In this document: positions 1 to 7,823 of the stretch, in pieces | Layout: each line of letters begins with the position of its first letter | Numbering within the stretch: the first letter of the stretch is position 1 | IMG/VR virus record: IMGVR_UViG_3300012920_000085 | Location: 1 to 42,488 of that record | DNA from: a virus | Reading direction: 5' to 3' (one strand) | DNA: 42,488 nucleotides | Translations under genes and position numbers: made by a program | Notes under the pieces: generated by a model | What the model was told of the DNA's origin: nothing | The model's database searches: none | Seen by the model: only the letters and a program-made list of their open reading frames with translations

Positions 1-1651
1 CACTTAAAACTTTCCAGTTTGTAGCAATAAAGTCTGCACTTGTATCACCTGCTGGAGCATCATATAAGTTTGTAGTATCTGTTGTACTAAAACCAATTTG
101 TGCCAAATGACCACTTGTGTCTTTTATTCTAATGTCACCGCCTTTATTATGTGAAATTACAACTCTGTTGGAACTATCAACACTTGCACTTACGTTTGTA
201 AGTCCTGCGGAGTTAATTGCACCTGCAATGTCATCTGCATCACCTGCATCACCTGCTACTGATACACTTACTGTAATTGCACTACCTAATGATGCACTGC
301 CTACAATTGACTCTTGAAGAGTAAATGATGCTGTACCACTAGATGCTTGTGTTGAAACTGCACTTGATGTAATTGTTGTTGCGCCTGTTGCACTACGTTT
401 ATACACTTTAAAGTTTGCAACTAGATCAGTTGCTTCACCGTCATTTGATTTAATGTAAAGTGAATCAGTTGAAAGGTTTACACCTCCTCCTGATTTATCT
501 AATGTAGCAAGTGCCGCATGGTTTGTGCTAAAGATTGGAACATCTTTGGTATCCCAAAGTTTTGTAGCATCATTCCAACATTTGATTGCCCATTTTGCAC
601 CTTTATTAGGTGATGTAGTTTTCGCCCAAATACTTCCTGTTGGACGTGGAGTTGTATCATTTGCACCAAACTCGGGAACACTTGTATGAGGGGCAATATT
701 CAACGCCGGTGCCGCATATGTTCCTGCTGTAAGGCCCATATCAGTCAATGCGCCTGAACCTTCTGCAAGTACAATATTAACACCTGTTGAGTGTAATCTT
801 AGTATATCGTTAGCCGCTTCAACTGATGCAGTAACACCTGAAATACTCAAGCCGTTAATTACTGCCGCTAATGCTGTTGCGGATGTTGCGTTTGCTGTTA
901 CTGTTGTACCGTTAATAGTAAAATCCAAACCTGAAGTTGTTGTAGCACCAGCAGTACCTGATACTGTAGACCAACTTGCTTTCCATGCGCCAGTTCCTAC
1001 TTCAACCCATGTACCACTTTCGTTTTTGTAATACAGTTTGTGTAGTGTACTTGCCGCTGTTATAGCATAGTCACCAACTGCACCTACTGAAGTTTTTGGT
1101 GCGCCTGTTGCAACTCCACCAACTAATTTTGTTACGTCAGTAATTACTGTTGGAGCCTTGTAACTAAATGACTGTCCGCCAGTTGTAGTTACTGCCGCTG
1201 AATTCCATTCAAATATTCCATAGATAGTACTTGCTGTATCTACCCAAAATGTTCCATTTGCTGGATTGCTTGTTGGAGCGTCTGCACTTGCTGTTAGTCC
1301 TGCAAGATCAATTCCTGCTCTAACAACATATGCTCTATTACTTACTCCTAATAGTGAGTAAGCCGCTTGTAGACCATATTCATTAAGTTCACCTGCATGT
1401 ATAGGATTATTATTTGTATCCGTATAAAATGTTGGTTCTCCGAATGTTTCTACTAAATCTCTTTGTGAGGTAACCAAGAAAGGTTTACCTGCATTCGCCG
1501 CTGTTGTCCCTGGTGCTGTACCAGTACCTGCCCCATTTTGTTTATCCTGGGCAGTAGCAACAAATATCATTGGTACGGTGCCTGGTTCCGCTGGGGTGTA
1601 AAAACTTTCGTCAATTACTTTAACCTCAACACCTGGTGATGATAATGCCAT
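1..1651 (-). CDS. 18: Tail sheath protein gp18 (partial, N-terminal 550 codons)
   Basis: Contractile tail sheath subunit that polymerises around the tail tube. The frame is open from the ATG at 1651 to the window edge, with no stop in about 550 codons, so the C-terminus is missing. The N-terminus MALSSPGVEVKVIDES parallels the T4 gp18 start (MTLLSPGIELKE), and about 60-75 residues in, LVTSQRDLVETFGEPT matches the gp18 segment with VDLVNTFGQPT; both are family landmarks. The middle is a long Ser/Thr/Ala/Gly-rich insertion, as expected for the variable exposed sheath domains. An AGGAG ribosome site lies about 8 bases before the ATG and a CATAAATA late-type promoter is at 1682-1689. Transcription runs out of the window, presumably toward the tail tube gene. 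The family call is secure; total length is unknown. Confidence 0.9.
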   Translation of the reverse strand, partial: MALSSPGVEVKVIDESFYTPAEPGTVPMIFVATAQDKQNGAGTGTAPGTTAANAGKPFLVTSQRDLVETFGEPTFYTDTNNNPIHAGELNEYGLQAAYSLLGVSNRAYVVRAGIDLAGLTASADAPTSNPANGTFWVDTASTIYGIFEWNSAAVTTTGGQSFSYKAPTVITDVTKLVGGVATGAPKTSVGAVGDYAITAASTLHKLYYKNESGTWVEVGTGAWKASWSTVSGTAGATTTSGLDFTINGTTVTANATSATALAAVINGLSISGVTASVEAANDILRLHSTGVNIVLAEGSGALTDMGLTAGTYAAPALNIAPHTSVPEFGANDTTPRPTGSIWAKTTSPNKGAKWAIKCWNDATKLWDTKDVPIFSTNHAALATLDKSGGGVNLSTDSLYIKSNDGEATDLVANFKVYKRSATGATTITSSAVSTQASSGTASFTLQESIVGSASLGSAITVSVSVAGDAGDADDIAGAINSAGLTNVSASVDSSNRVVISHNKGGDIRIKDTSGHLAQIGFSTTDTTNLYDAPAGDTSADFIATNWKVLS

Positions 1652-1681
1652 AATGTTTCTCCTTAATAAAAGTGTTCGTAG

Positions 1682-1689
1682 TATTTATG
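1682..1689 (-). promoter_or_regulatory. T4-type late promoter (CATAAATA) for gp18
   Basis: Minus-strand CATAAATACTA lies about 30 bases before the gp18 ATG, leaving room for a leader with the AGGAG site. The same (C/G)ATAAATA element recurs before most virion genes here and resembles the T4 late consensus TATAAATA. Confidence 0.7.
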
Positions 1690-1709
1690 CGTATTGAAAT
1701 TAAAATGCT

Positions 1710-1715
1710 TATAAT
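1710..1715 (+). promoter_or_regulatory. Candidate -10 element (TATAAT) for the HNH-like gene
   Basis: A perfect TATAAT lies about 40 bases before the plus-strand ATG at 1757, in the divergent gap shared with gp18. No good -35 hexamer is found at 16-18 bases; TTGAAA at 1694-1699 is too close. The call is weak. Confidence 0.3.
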
Positions 1716-1756
1716 ACCACCAGAAAAAGGGACCAAAAAGGTGTGGTAAATACAGC

Positions 1757-2092
1757 ATGAGACCTTTATGTGATTGTAAACTTAGACCGGCGGCTATAAA
1801 CTATAAAAAGAATGGCCGGACTTACTATAGAAAGAAATGTGAAGCGTGTCTGCGTAATGGATCAAAGCACGGAGTACCTAAATGGAAACAGAGAGGGTAT
1901 ATCAAAAAAGATAGTTGTGAAAAGTGCGGATTCAAAAGCAAACACACTGAACAGTTTAATGTATATCACATAGATGGTGATTTAGATAATTGCAGTATTT
2001 TGAATCTTAAAACTATATGTGCAAATTGTCAACGTCTTATGCAGAAACAAGGTGTTCGTTGGAAGCAAGGAGACCTTTTACCTGACTTCTAA
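1757..2092 (+). CDS. Small HNH-endonuclease-like zinc-finger protein
   Basis: A 111-residue basic protein with paired cysteines at C5/C7, C28/C31, C54/C57 and C88/C91, which would form two zinc knuckles. Between the last pairs is YHIDGDLDNCSILNLKTICA, with H71, D73, N78 and N83 arranged like the H-N part of an HNH nuclease core (HxDx4Nxxx3NLxxxCxNC). The final HNH histidine is not obvious (CANCQ instead of CxxCH), so activity is uncertain. Similar small zinc HNH-like proteins are common in marine T4-like phages. It is the only plus-strand gene in the first 4.7 kb, lies divergent from gp18, and its last 56 bases overlap the convergent end of the dNMP kinase gene. There is no strong ribosome site; AAAGGTG at about 1737-1743 is the nearest. 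It could be a homing-type nuclease or a DNA-binding protein. Confidence 0.6.
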   Translation: MRPLCDCKLRPAAINYKKNGRTYYRKKCEACLRNGSKHGVPKWKQRGYIKKDSCEKCGFKSKHTEQFNVYHIDGDLDNCSILNLKTICANCQRLMQKQGVRWKQGDLLPDF

Positions 2093-2648
2093 GTTCATCT
2101 ATTCCTAAGTCATTATATATAATGTGGTTAAAGTCTACTTTAGCCCAACGCCATTCAGATTCGTGTACATCTTTAGGTTCGACACCAATATCTTGATACA
2201 TACGCATCCATACAGGATCTTGCCCACGTCTTACACGCCATACTTCACCATGTATACTTTTTATCATGTTTGCTTCATTTGGAAAACGTACATCTGGAAT
2301 TACAAAGTTTTTATTAGGATATTTGACTAGTTCTTGCTTCACTAAACTTACCCAAATTCCGTCATCAAATCCATGGCGCATACAATCTGTGCCAAATTCT
2401 TGTAACACTAATCTAGGAGTAATTGTCCTGCCTGTTTCTCTAGTCCAAAAGTCATCTTGTGTTTCTCGCCATTCTCTGCTTTCTACAGTATCTCCTTCAA
2501 GCATAGCACGATCCCAGTTGAATACTGTTGCTACACCATCTTTTAATTTATCAGCAAAACTTAGTTTAGTAAATCCGTAATCATCAACTAAAATATCTCC
2601 TACTGTTCCTTTGCCACAGCCTATTAAGCCGCATATTCCTATTATCAT
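2037..2648 (-). CDS. 1: Deoxynucleoside monophosphate kinase (T4 gp1-like)
   Basis: Phosphorylates dNMPs, feeding dNTPs to phage DNA replication in the cytoplasm. The 203-residue protein begins with a P-loop GLIGCGKGT (residues 7-15; Gly12, Lys13, Thr15). It has the T4 gp1-type features LQEFGTDCMR near residue 83 and FVIPDVRFPNEANMI near residue 115, corresponding to T4 MQALGTDL and YYIVPDTRQDHE. The length is slightly below T4 gp1 (about 240). It is the third gene of a minus-strand operon; its ATG overlaps the stop of the preceding oxygenase by 4 bases (2645-2648), suggesting translational coupling. It would share the promoter at 3910-3938, consistent with early expression. Its 3' end overlaps the convergent HNH-like gene by 56 bases. 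The kinase fold is clear; the exact substrate range is inferred from T4. Confidence 0.83.
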   Translation of the reverse strand: MIIGICGLIGCGKGTVGDILVDDYGFTKLSFADKLKDGVATVFNWDRAMLEGDTVESREWRETQDDFWTRETGRTITPRLVLQEFGTDCMRHGFDDGIWVSLVKQELVKYPNKNFVIPDVRFPNEANMIKSIHGEVWRVRRGQDPVWMRMYQDIGVEPKDVHESEWRWAKVDFNHIIYNDLGIDELRSQVKGLLASNEHLVSA

Positions 2649-3262
2649 AATTTAAGTTCCGATGTACCACCGCCCACAGTCCCCCTAGCAAAGAAATTAA
2701 ATGCCAAACTGTAGCGTGGAGTTGTTGTTAGATTTGGGGTAACCATATGCTCCAAATGACTTGGAAACATTACTAAGTCGCCAGACTTAGGTGATATGTA
2801 AAATTCGTTTGTATTATATTGTGTAGGTTCTTTGAAAGATACTCTTACAGTATCGTGAAATAAATTGTAATAAAGATGTGATTTTTGAAATACTATATCT
2901 CCTGCACCTGGTTCATTTTGTATATAATACACTCCACTGATCATAGCATTACTATGCCAGTGTAATGTGTTTTGTTCATTTGCTGAATGCCTATTAATCC
3001 AACTGTTTTGTAATTCAAACTCTACATCATCAGTAACTTTTAGTTCGTCTTTTACAAATACGTTACATGCATTTTGAATTTGATCTTTTAAATTTGCTAA
3101 TTTTGTGTTGTTCAATACGTATTTGTCTGCCGTATGATCATGCCCTGCCGCTTCATCAGGGTAATCTAATTTTTCAATCCATGCCATTGTTGCAGGATCT
3201 ACTGAGCCTATATTTGCATAAAACAGAGGAATTGAAAATAAAGGTGTTGTTTGATATTTCAT
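2645..3262 (-). CDS. 2OG-Fe(II) oxygenase-like protein, copy A
   Basis: A 205-residue protein of the TIGR02466/2OG-FeII_Oxy_5 type, predicted non-heme iron, 2-oxoglutarate-dependent dioxygenases of unknown phage substrate. Visible motifs are LHWHSNAMISGVYY (His101 and His103), GDLVMFPSHLEHMV (distal His172) and RYSLAFNFF (Arg183, the expected 2-oxoglutarate anchor). The first metal-binding motif is H-x-H-x-N rather than canonical H-x-D/E, as in this subfamily. The gene is a tandem paralogue of the upstream gene, sharing the N-terminal TPLFS-P-L pattern and the whole C-terminal core, and the two overlap by 4 bases (ATGA). Substrates could be nucleic acid, protein or a sugar; nothing in the sequence decides this. 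Confidence 0.75.
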   Translation of the reverse strand: MKYQTTPLFSIPLFYANIGSVDPATMAWIEKLDYPDEAAGHDHTADKYVLNNTKLANLKDQIQNACNVFVKDELKVTDDVEFELQNSWINRHSANEQNTLHWHSNAMISGVYYIQNEPGAGDIVFQKSHLYYNLFHDTVRVSFKEPTQYNTNEFYISPKSGDLVMFPSHLEHMVTPNLTTTPRYSLAFNFFARGTVGGGTSELKL

Positions 3263-3903
3263 ATGTTTACCCTAACTGAGTTCTTTCCTAGTTTGCCTTT
3301 AGGAAAATAATTAAAAGCCAAACTATATCTATCTTGTTTATCATTACTGAGTGCAACCTCATGCTCTAAGTGGCTAGGAAAAATTAAACAGTCTCCGGTC
3401 ATAGGTTTGACTGTCCATGCGCCTACAGTATATTGGCTCCAATTTTCTTTTGTATTAGGGCGTATGTGTTCTGGAAATGAATTTAAATGCTGTCTATTTT
3501 TTCTAAATGTAATAGGATTAGATTGTTCACCTACTTCAGGATAATATACTCCACTAACTACTGAATTTGCATGATTATGTAATCCTATGTCGCTACCTGT
3601 ATTCATTTTATTAACCCAACTTGTAGTCAAAACAAATTCAGTATCATCAGTTACATCTAATACACTGTACGTAAAATGGTCAACTGCTTTTTTAATAAGA
3701 GTTTTTAAGTTGTTTAATTTTGGCTGGTTTAACACATCAAATCCTCGCTCTGACGCTGGTAAGTGGTCTTCGTTGCCATATTGTGCTACAGAACTATCAG
3801 GGCATTCTAAACGCTTTAACCAAGCAAGTGTTATTGGATCCAAAGGACCAATATGTGTTTTTAACAAAGGTGTAGAGAACAGAGGTGTGACTTCATAATG
3901 CAT
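3259..3903 (-). CDS. 2OG-Fe(II) oxygenase-like protein, copy B
   Basis: A 214-residue paralogue of the downstream gene and first gene of the oxygenase-oxygenase-gp1 operon. Motifs are LHNHANSVVSGVYY (His109, His111), GDCLIFPSHLEHEV (His181) and RYSLAFNYF (Arg192). Compared with copy A it has an extra segment around residues 40-57 and a different C-terminal tail. The ATG at 3903 is supported by aligned N-termini (MHYEVTPLFS against MKYQTTPLFS). There is no Shine-Dalgarno. A TTGACA-17-TATTAT promoter ends 6 bases before the ATG, so the mRNA probably starts at the ATG itself. The family call is good; the substrate is unknown. Confidence 0.75.
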   Translation of the reverse strand: MHYEVTPLFSTPLLKTHIGPLDPITLAWLKRLECPDSSVAQYGNEDHLPASERGFDVLNQPKLNNLKTLIKKAVDHFTYSVLDVTDDTEFVLTTSWVNKMNTGSDIGLHNHANSVVSGVYYPEVGEQSNPITFRKNRQHLNSFPEHIRPNTKENWSQYTVGAWTVKPMTGDCLIFPSHLEHEVALSNDKQDRYSLAFNYFPKGKLGKNSVRVNI

Positions 3904-3909
3904 AGTATA

Positions 3910-3938
3910 ATAATACTATCAATATTCTATTTTGTCAA
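3910..3938 (-). promoter_or_regulatory. Sigma70-type promoter for the oxygenase/gp1 operon, probably leaderless
   Basis: On the minus strand TTGACA (3938-3933), a 17-base spacer and TATTAT (3915-3910) are followed by six bases and the ATG at 3903. A start 6-8 bases after the -10 falls on or next to the A of the ATG. The layout matches the promoter at 7790-7818. Confidence 0.8.
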
Positions 3939-3946
3939 GAATTTTT

Positions 3947-4705
3947 TTAGCCTATTGTAAATCCGTAGCCCATGCCGCCTGCTACTTGCTGTGATACGTC
4001 CATCTCAAGTTTTTCTAACTCTGCTGTTGCTTCTGCTTTTAGAGCATCACCATTAAGAGAACTACCACCCTGTGGACCTGCTATTTGTGCAAATTTACTT
4101 CTTGCTTCTCCCAGCATAAATTTACAGGTTGCTACTGTATAATCTTTAATCCATTGGCTTGCTAGATAATCTGATAATAATTGTTCATCTGGTCTATAAT
4201 TATATGCAAACAATAACAATGTTTCTTGTGTTCTTGGTCTTTGTAACATTGTTAATTCTTTTGTAGTTGTGTTCCATTTAAACTCTATGTATGAACCAAA
4301 CATACGTCCTACAAGTTCTTGATACTGGCTAAACAAATCGTATGTTGCTAAACCACCCATGTTAGATGAACTTAGAAGATAGGTATTAGTGTATGCCATA
4401 TTGAATGGTTCAAACAATGTTCCACCATCACCTCCACCTGAACGTGAACCTATAGATCTTCTAAAAATTCTTCGTACTTCTATGACATTCTCAGGTAAAA
4501 CATATGTATTTTGATCTTCTATTGTTGGCATAAACAAGTATGATTCTTCAACTGAATTATCACTACGTTGTCTAAATTTTGATAATGCTTTGTTGAGGGC
4601 AGTTTCATAATGGACAGGATCCAATTCTACATCTACCATGCCTCCGCCTAAAAGTGCATAGACGTAATCGTAAATTTCTTGTTTCTTAGTTGCTAATGTA
4701 GCCAT
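3947..4705 (-). CDS. 13: Neck protein gp13
   Basis: Head-completion/neck protein that with gp14 forms the connector joining head and tail. The 252-residue product shows T4 gp13 landmarks: the N-terminal helix region VDVELDPVHYETALNKAL (T4 NVELTPDQIYDCIQRAL), then VIEVRRIFRRSIGS, and a C-terminal stretch with WIKDYTVATCKFMLGEA (T4 WVKDYATALAKELNGQ) ending in GYGFTIG (T4 PFGILVG). It is shorter than T4 gp13 (about 310). I chose the ATG at 4705 because GGAG sits 9 bases upstream; an in-frame GTG at 4720 lies within that ribosome site. A GATAAATA late-type promoter is at 4724-4731. It is divergent from gp14, whereas in T4 genes 13, 14 and 15 run in the same direction. Confidence 0.85.
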   Translation of the reverse strand: MATLATKKQEIYDYVYALLGGGMVDVELDPVHYETALNKALSKFRQRSDNSVEESYLFMPTIEDQNTYVLPENVIEVRRIFRRSIGSRSGGGDGGTLFEPFNMAYTNTYLLSSSNMGGLATYDLFSQYQELVGRMFGSYIEFKWNTTTKELTMLQRPRTQETLLLFAYNYRPDEQLLSDYLASQWIKDYTVATCKFMLGEARSKFAQIAGPQGGSSLNGDALKAEATAELEKLEMDVSQQVAGGMGYGFTIG

Positions 4706-4723
4706 ATGTAAAGTCTCCACTAG

Positions 4724-4731
4724 TATTTATC
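4724..4731 (-). promoter_or_regulatory. Late-type promoter (GATAAATA) for gp13
   Basis: Minus-strand CGATAAATACTAG is placed so that transcription would start just before the GGAG ribosome site of gp13. It forms a back-to-back pair with the plus-strand element at 4748-4755. Confidence 0.75.
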
Positions 4732-4747
4732 GATAGTTGTCACTTAC

Positions 4748-4755
4748 GATAAATA
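4748..4755 (+). promoter_or_regulatory. Late-type promoter (GATAAATA) abutting the gp14 start
   Basis: Plus-strand CGATAAATATG. If initiation occurs six bases after the last A, as at T4 late promoters, the transcript starts at 4761, exactly the A of the gp14 ATG. No Shine-Dalgarno is present, so a leaderless mRNA is suggested. Confidence 0.65.
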
Positions 4756-4760
4756 TGTAT

Positions 4761-5915
4761 ATGCCAAGACTATCCTTATATAAACCAGAAAAGGGCAATG
4801 ATTATACATTTATGGACAAACAAATCCATGAAATGTTCACTGTGGGCGGAACTGACATTTTTGTTCACAAATATTTAGGTCCTAATAATCCTGATGAAGC
4901 AGACGCAACTGCTGATCAACCACGCTATGATGCAGTGAAAGAAACAAATATCCAAGATATGCTATTTCTAGAAAATAGAGATAGAAAGTACGATCCAGAC
5001 ATCTACACAATGCGTGGTATTTACAATGTGCAAGATATAGATTTTGATATGAGTCAATTTGGATTATTTTTAGTAAATGATAAATTGTTTATGACAATTC
5101 ATATTAACTCAAGTGTGAAAACACTTGGTAGAAAGATTATGAGTGGAGATGTTATAGAACTACCTCATTTAAAAGATGAATATGCGGCTAATGATTATTC
5201 GTATGCACTTAAAAGATTTTATGTAGTTGAAGATGTAAACAGAGCCGCAGAAGGTTTTTCACCTACATGGTATCCACATTTATATAGAATAAAACTAAAA
5301 CAAATTGTTGATTCGCAAGAATTTAAAGAAATACTTGATTTACCTGCACAAGAAGGATCGAGTGATACATTGAGAGATGTGCTTTCTACATACGAAAAAG
5401 AAATGAATATCAACAACAGTGTAATTGCACAAGCAGAAGCAGATTCAGCAAAATCAGGATATAATATTAGTCATTACTATACTTTAGCAACTAATGCAGA
5501 TGGTACAGTTGCACTTAAAACCGCAGATGAAACTGACATAGATGCTAGTAATATAGGTACAACAACTGATATGATTAGTGACCGTCCTGATAGATCAGGA
5601 TATCAAGGCTACTTATTAGGTGTTGAAGGTAATAATGGTGCACCTTATGGAATGGGTATTAGTTTTCCTACAGTACCAGAAGATGGAGATTATTTTTTGA
5701 GAACAGATTTTTCACCTAAAAGATTATTTAGATATGATGGTAATCGTTGGATTAAATTACAAGATGGTGTAAGAGTAGATTTAACTAATACTGATACACG
5801 TAACACACAAAAGACTACATTTATTAACAACACTAATCAATCACAAATTGGTGGTGAAACTGTTAAAGAAAAACAAAGTCTATCAAAAGCACTTAGACCT
5901 AAGGCAGATAACTAA
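4761..5915 (+). CDS. 14: Neck protein gp14
   Basis: Partner of gp13 in the head-tail connector. The protein (384 residues from this start) opens MPRLSLYKPEKGNDYTFMDK. It has a gp14-like core with VKETNIQDMLFLENRDRKYD, GDVIELPHLKDEYAANDYS and YRIKLKQIVDSQEFKEI, which parallels T4 gp14 GDLIYFP...AIRKITAGKFIYSGEEI. It is longer than T4 gp14 (256), with an added C-terminal region containing FPTVPEDGDYFLRTDFSPKR and RYDGNRWIK. The ATG at 4761 is preferred because MPRLSLY looks like the natural start; ATG 4755 is in frame and a TTG at 4737 lies upstream of the promoter. It overlaps gp15 by one base (TAATG). Its plus-strand orientation, opposite to gp13, is unusual for this gene block. Confidence 0.83.
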   Translation: MPRLSLYKPEKGNDYTFMDKQIHEMFTVGGTDIFVHKYLGPNNPDEADATADQPRYDAVKETNIQDMLFLENRDRKYDPDIYTMRGIYNVQDIDFDMSQFGLFLVNDKLFMTIHINSSVKTLGRKIMSGDVIELPHLKDEYAANDYSYALKRFYVVEDVNRAAEGFSPTWYPHLYRIKLKQIVDSQEFKEILDLPAQEGSSDTLRDVLSTYEKEMNINNSVIAQAEADSAKSGYNISHYYTLATNADGTVALKTADETDIDASNIGTTTDMISDRPDRSGYQGYLLGVEGNNGAPYGMGISFPTVPEDGDYFLRTDFSPKRLFRYDGNRWIKLQDGVRVDLTNTDTRNTQKTTFINNTNQSQIGGETVKEKQSLSKALRPKADN

Positions 5916-7354
5916 TGCAACATTTTTATGACGGACAAGTAAGAAGATATGTTACTCAAATGGTAAGACTACTGAGTAATTTTTCTGTAAAAGATGGTAA
6001 AGGTAATTTAACACAAATACCTGTAACATATGGAGACTTGACACGTCAAGTAGCAAACATAATTAGAGACAACACAGAAAATAAAATACCAAGTGCGCCA
6101 CGTATTGCTGTACATGTAACTGGTATGGAAATTGATAGAGAACGCACCGCAGATGCAAGTTATGTAAGCAAAGTGAATATTAGAGAACGTGCTTATGACG
6201 AATCAGGCAAAGAATATCTAAACTATGAAGGTAAAAACTACACAGTTGAAAGATTAATGCCTACTCCTTATAAACTTACTTTTAATGCTGATATTTGGTC
6301 AACTAATACTGATATGAAATTGCAAATATTAGAGCAAATCTTAGTATTATTCAATCCTAGTCTAGAAGTACAAACTACTGACAATTATATAGACTGGACA
6401 AGTTTAACACATGTGATGTTAGAAAGTGTAACATGGAGTTCACGAAGTGTTCCTGTAGGCGTTGACAGTGAAATTGATGTATCAACATTAACATTTACAA
6501 CACCAATTTATATTAGTCCACCTGTAAAAGTTAAACGTCTTGGTGTAATTACAAATATTATTACAAGTATATTTGACGAAGGCACTGGAACATTAGATCT
6601 AGGGTTAAGTAATCCAGAATTAAACAGATGGGATGATAGCATTGTACCTGGCGTTGCTGACAAAGACGGACAACGTTCAATTGAAACAACATCAGCAAAA
6701 CATGTTGTAGGTACTAACTATCAAGATTACGGTATATATGTTACAGGCACACTAGCACAAATAGAAAGCAAAGGTGTAGTTGGTGCAACTAGTTGGCGAC
6801 AGATTTTAGATAGCCACCCAGGACAATATCAAGATGATATAAGTAGAATTTACTTTACAAAATTAAATGAAACTACACATGAAGTTACTGGTACTATAAG
6901 TGTAAACTCTATGGACGAAACACAACTTATTATTAATTGGGACGCAGACACATTCCCAAGCAACAGTATTATATCTGGTCCTGTAAGAAATAATAACCAA
7001 TGGACTACAATAGATTATATAATAGATCCACAAAAGACTGTTCCAACTAATATTATGAAAGGACTAGGTGGTAGAATACTATTGCTTAATGATATTGGTG
7101 ATGCAACAAATACAGATGGTGCAGATGCATGGAAATCTACAGGCGGAGTAGACTTTGTTGCAAAACGTAACGACATTGTTGAATGGGACGGAACTAAATT
7201 TGTAGTTGTGTTCGAAGCGGCTACTGTAAAAGAAGTCACATATGTCACAAATCTTAAAACAGGCATACAATATCGCTGGGATGGCGATGAATGGCTATTA
7301 AGTATTGAGGGACTGTATCCAGGAGGGACCTGGCGAATCGCTCTCAACGGCTAA
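5915..7354 (+). CDS. 15: Tail sheath stabiliser / tail completion protein gp15
   Basis: Caps the head-proximal end of the tail, stabilises the sheath and joins it to the gp13/gp14 neck. The start QHFYDGQVRRYVTQMVRLLS corresponds to T4 gp15 FYNSSFRRYATLMGDLFS. Further landmarks are PVTYGDLTRQV, APRIAVHVTGM, PTPYKLTFNADIWS (T4 SPIKMIYELSIFT), LQILEQILVLFNPSL (T4 FQIVEQILPYFQPHF) and TFTTPIYISPPVK. The first 215 residues or so are the gp15 core; residues of about 220-479 are an extension not seen in T4 (272 residues) that ends in a Trp/Gly-rich segment. The ATG overlaps the gp14 stop by one base and AAGG lies just upstream. The Nudix gene follows after 8 bases. Confidence 0.87.
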   Translation: MQHFYDGQVRRYVTQMVRLLSNFSVKDGKGNLTQIPVTYGDLTRQVANIIRDNTENKIPSAPRIAVHVTGMEIDRERTADASYVSKVNIRERAYDESGKEYLNYEGKNYTVERLMPTPYKLTFNADIWSTNTDMKLQILEQILVLFNPSLEVQTTDNYIDWTSLTHVMLESVTWSSRSVPVGVDSEIDVSTLTFTTPIYISPPVKVKRLGVITNIITSIFDEGTGTLDLGLSNPELNRWDDSIVPGVADKDGQRSIETTSAKHVVGTNYQDYGIYVTGTLAQIESKGVVGATSWRQILDSHPGQYQDDISRIYFTKLNETTHEVTGTISVNSMDETQLIINWDADTFPSNSIISGPVRNNNQWTTIDYIIDPQKTVPTNIMKGLGGRILLLNDIGDATNTDGADAWKSTGGVDFVAKRNDIVEWDGTKFVVVFEAATVKEVTYVTNLKTGIQYRWDGDEWLLSIEGLYPGGTWRIALNG

Positions 7355-7362
7355 TTATTTTT

Positions 7363-7803
7363 ATGAACAAGATAATTTGCAGTGGAACCCTGTTCTACAG
7401 TTTGAAAACACAGCGATTTTTGCTACTACATCGTACTAAAGGTAAGACTAAGAACTTATGGGGATTAGTTGGAGGCACAGGCGAAGGTAAAGAAACGCCA
7501 TGGGAAGTACTAAAGCGGGAAATAAAAGAAGAAGTAGGATTCAATCCTAAAATTGAAAAGACTATACCTTTAGAAACATTTATATCAACTGATCATCAAT
7601 TTCAATTCCATACATATTTGTGTGCAGTCAAAGAAGAGTTTATGCCTTTACTAAATGGAGAACATGATGGTTATGCATGGGTCAAAAGCGGAAGTTGGCC
7701 AAAGCCTTTGCATCACGGTTTACGTAATACACTGCAAAGTAAAATTAATCAAAGTAAATTAGAAACAGTAACTAAAGTTCTAAATTTACTTGACAAAGAA
7801 TAG
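7363..7803 (+). CDS. Nudix (MutT-type) hydrolase
   Basis: A 146-residue Nudix pyrophosphohydrolase, which cleaves nucleoside diphosphates linked to another moiety. A complete Nudix box GX5EX7REUXEEXGU runs from Gly38 to Phe60, with Glu44, Arg52, Glu53, Glu56 and Glu57 all present, so it should bind Mg2+ and be active. The preceding LLLHRTKGKTKNLWGLVGG is typical of the family. The substrate cannot be told; candidates are oxidised dNTPs, NDP-sugars, ADP-ribose-like molecules or capped RNA. Its position directly before the ADP-heptose genes makes a nucleotide-sugar role conceivable, but Nudix genes are common in T4-like phages. There is no clear ribosome site (TAATTATTTTT before the ATG). Its last codons contain the -35 box of the next promoter. 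Confidence 0.9.
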   Translation: MNKIICSGTLFYSLKTQRFLLLHRTKGKTKNLWGLVGGTGEGKETPWEVLKREIKEEVGFNPKIEKTIPLETFISTDHQFQFHTYLCAVKEEFMPLLNGEHDGYAWVKSGSWPKPLHHGLRNTLQSKINQSKLETVTKVLNLLDKE

Positions 7804-7818
7804 ATAGTAAGTTATTAT
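7790..7818 (+). promoter_or_regulatory. Sigma70-type promoter for the heptose cassette, probably leaderless
   Basis: TTGACA (7790-7795), a 17-base spacer and TATTAT (7813-7818) are followed by AAGTT and the ATG at 7824. Initiation 6-7 bases after the -10 would fall on the ATG, and no Shine-Dalgarno is present. The hexamers, spacer length and ATG distance nearly repeat those at 3910-3938. Confidence 0.8.
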
Positions 7819-7823
7819 AAGTT

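Noticed and set aside
1990-2026. TTGACA with a TAAGAT at 17 bases on the minus strand inside the HNH-like gene
   Set aside because: The -10 is only a partial match and it lies inside overlapping coding sequence about 350 bases before gp18, which has its own late promoter.
4706-4720. Longer gp13 starting at GTG 4720
   Set aside because: The GTG lies in the GGAG ribosome site and next to the late promoter; ATG 4705 has good spacing.
4737-4760. TTG (4737) or ATG (4755) as the gp14 start
   Set aside because: The TTG lies upstream of the GATAAATA promoter and would not be in the mRNA; MPRLSLY at 4761 looks like the natural N-terminus. ATG 4755 is not fully excluded.
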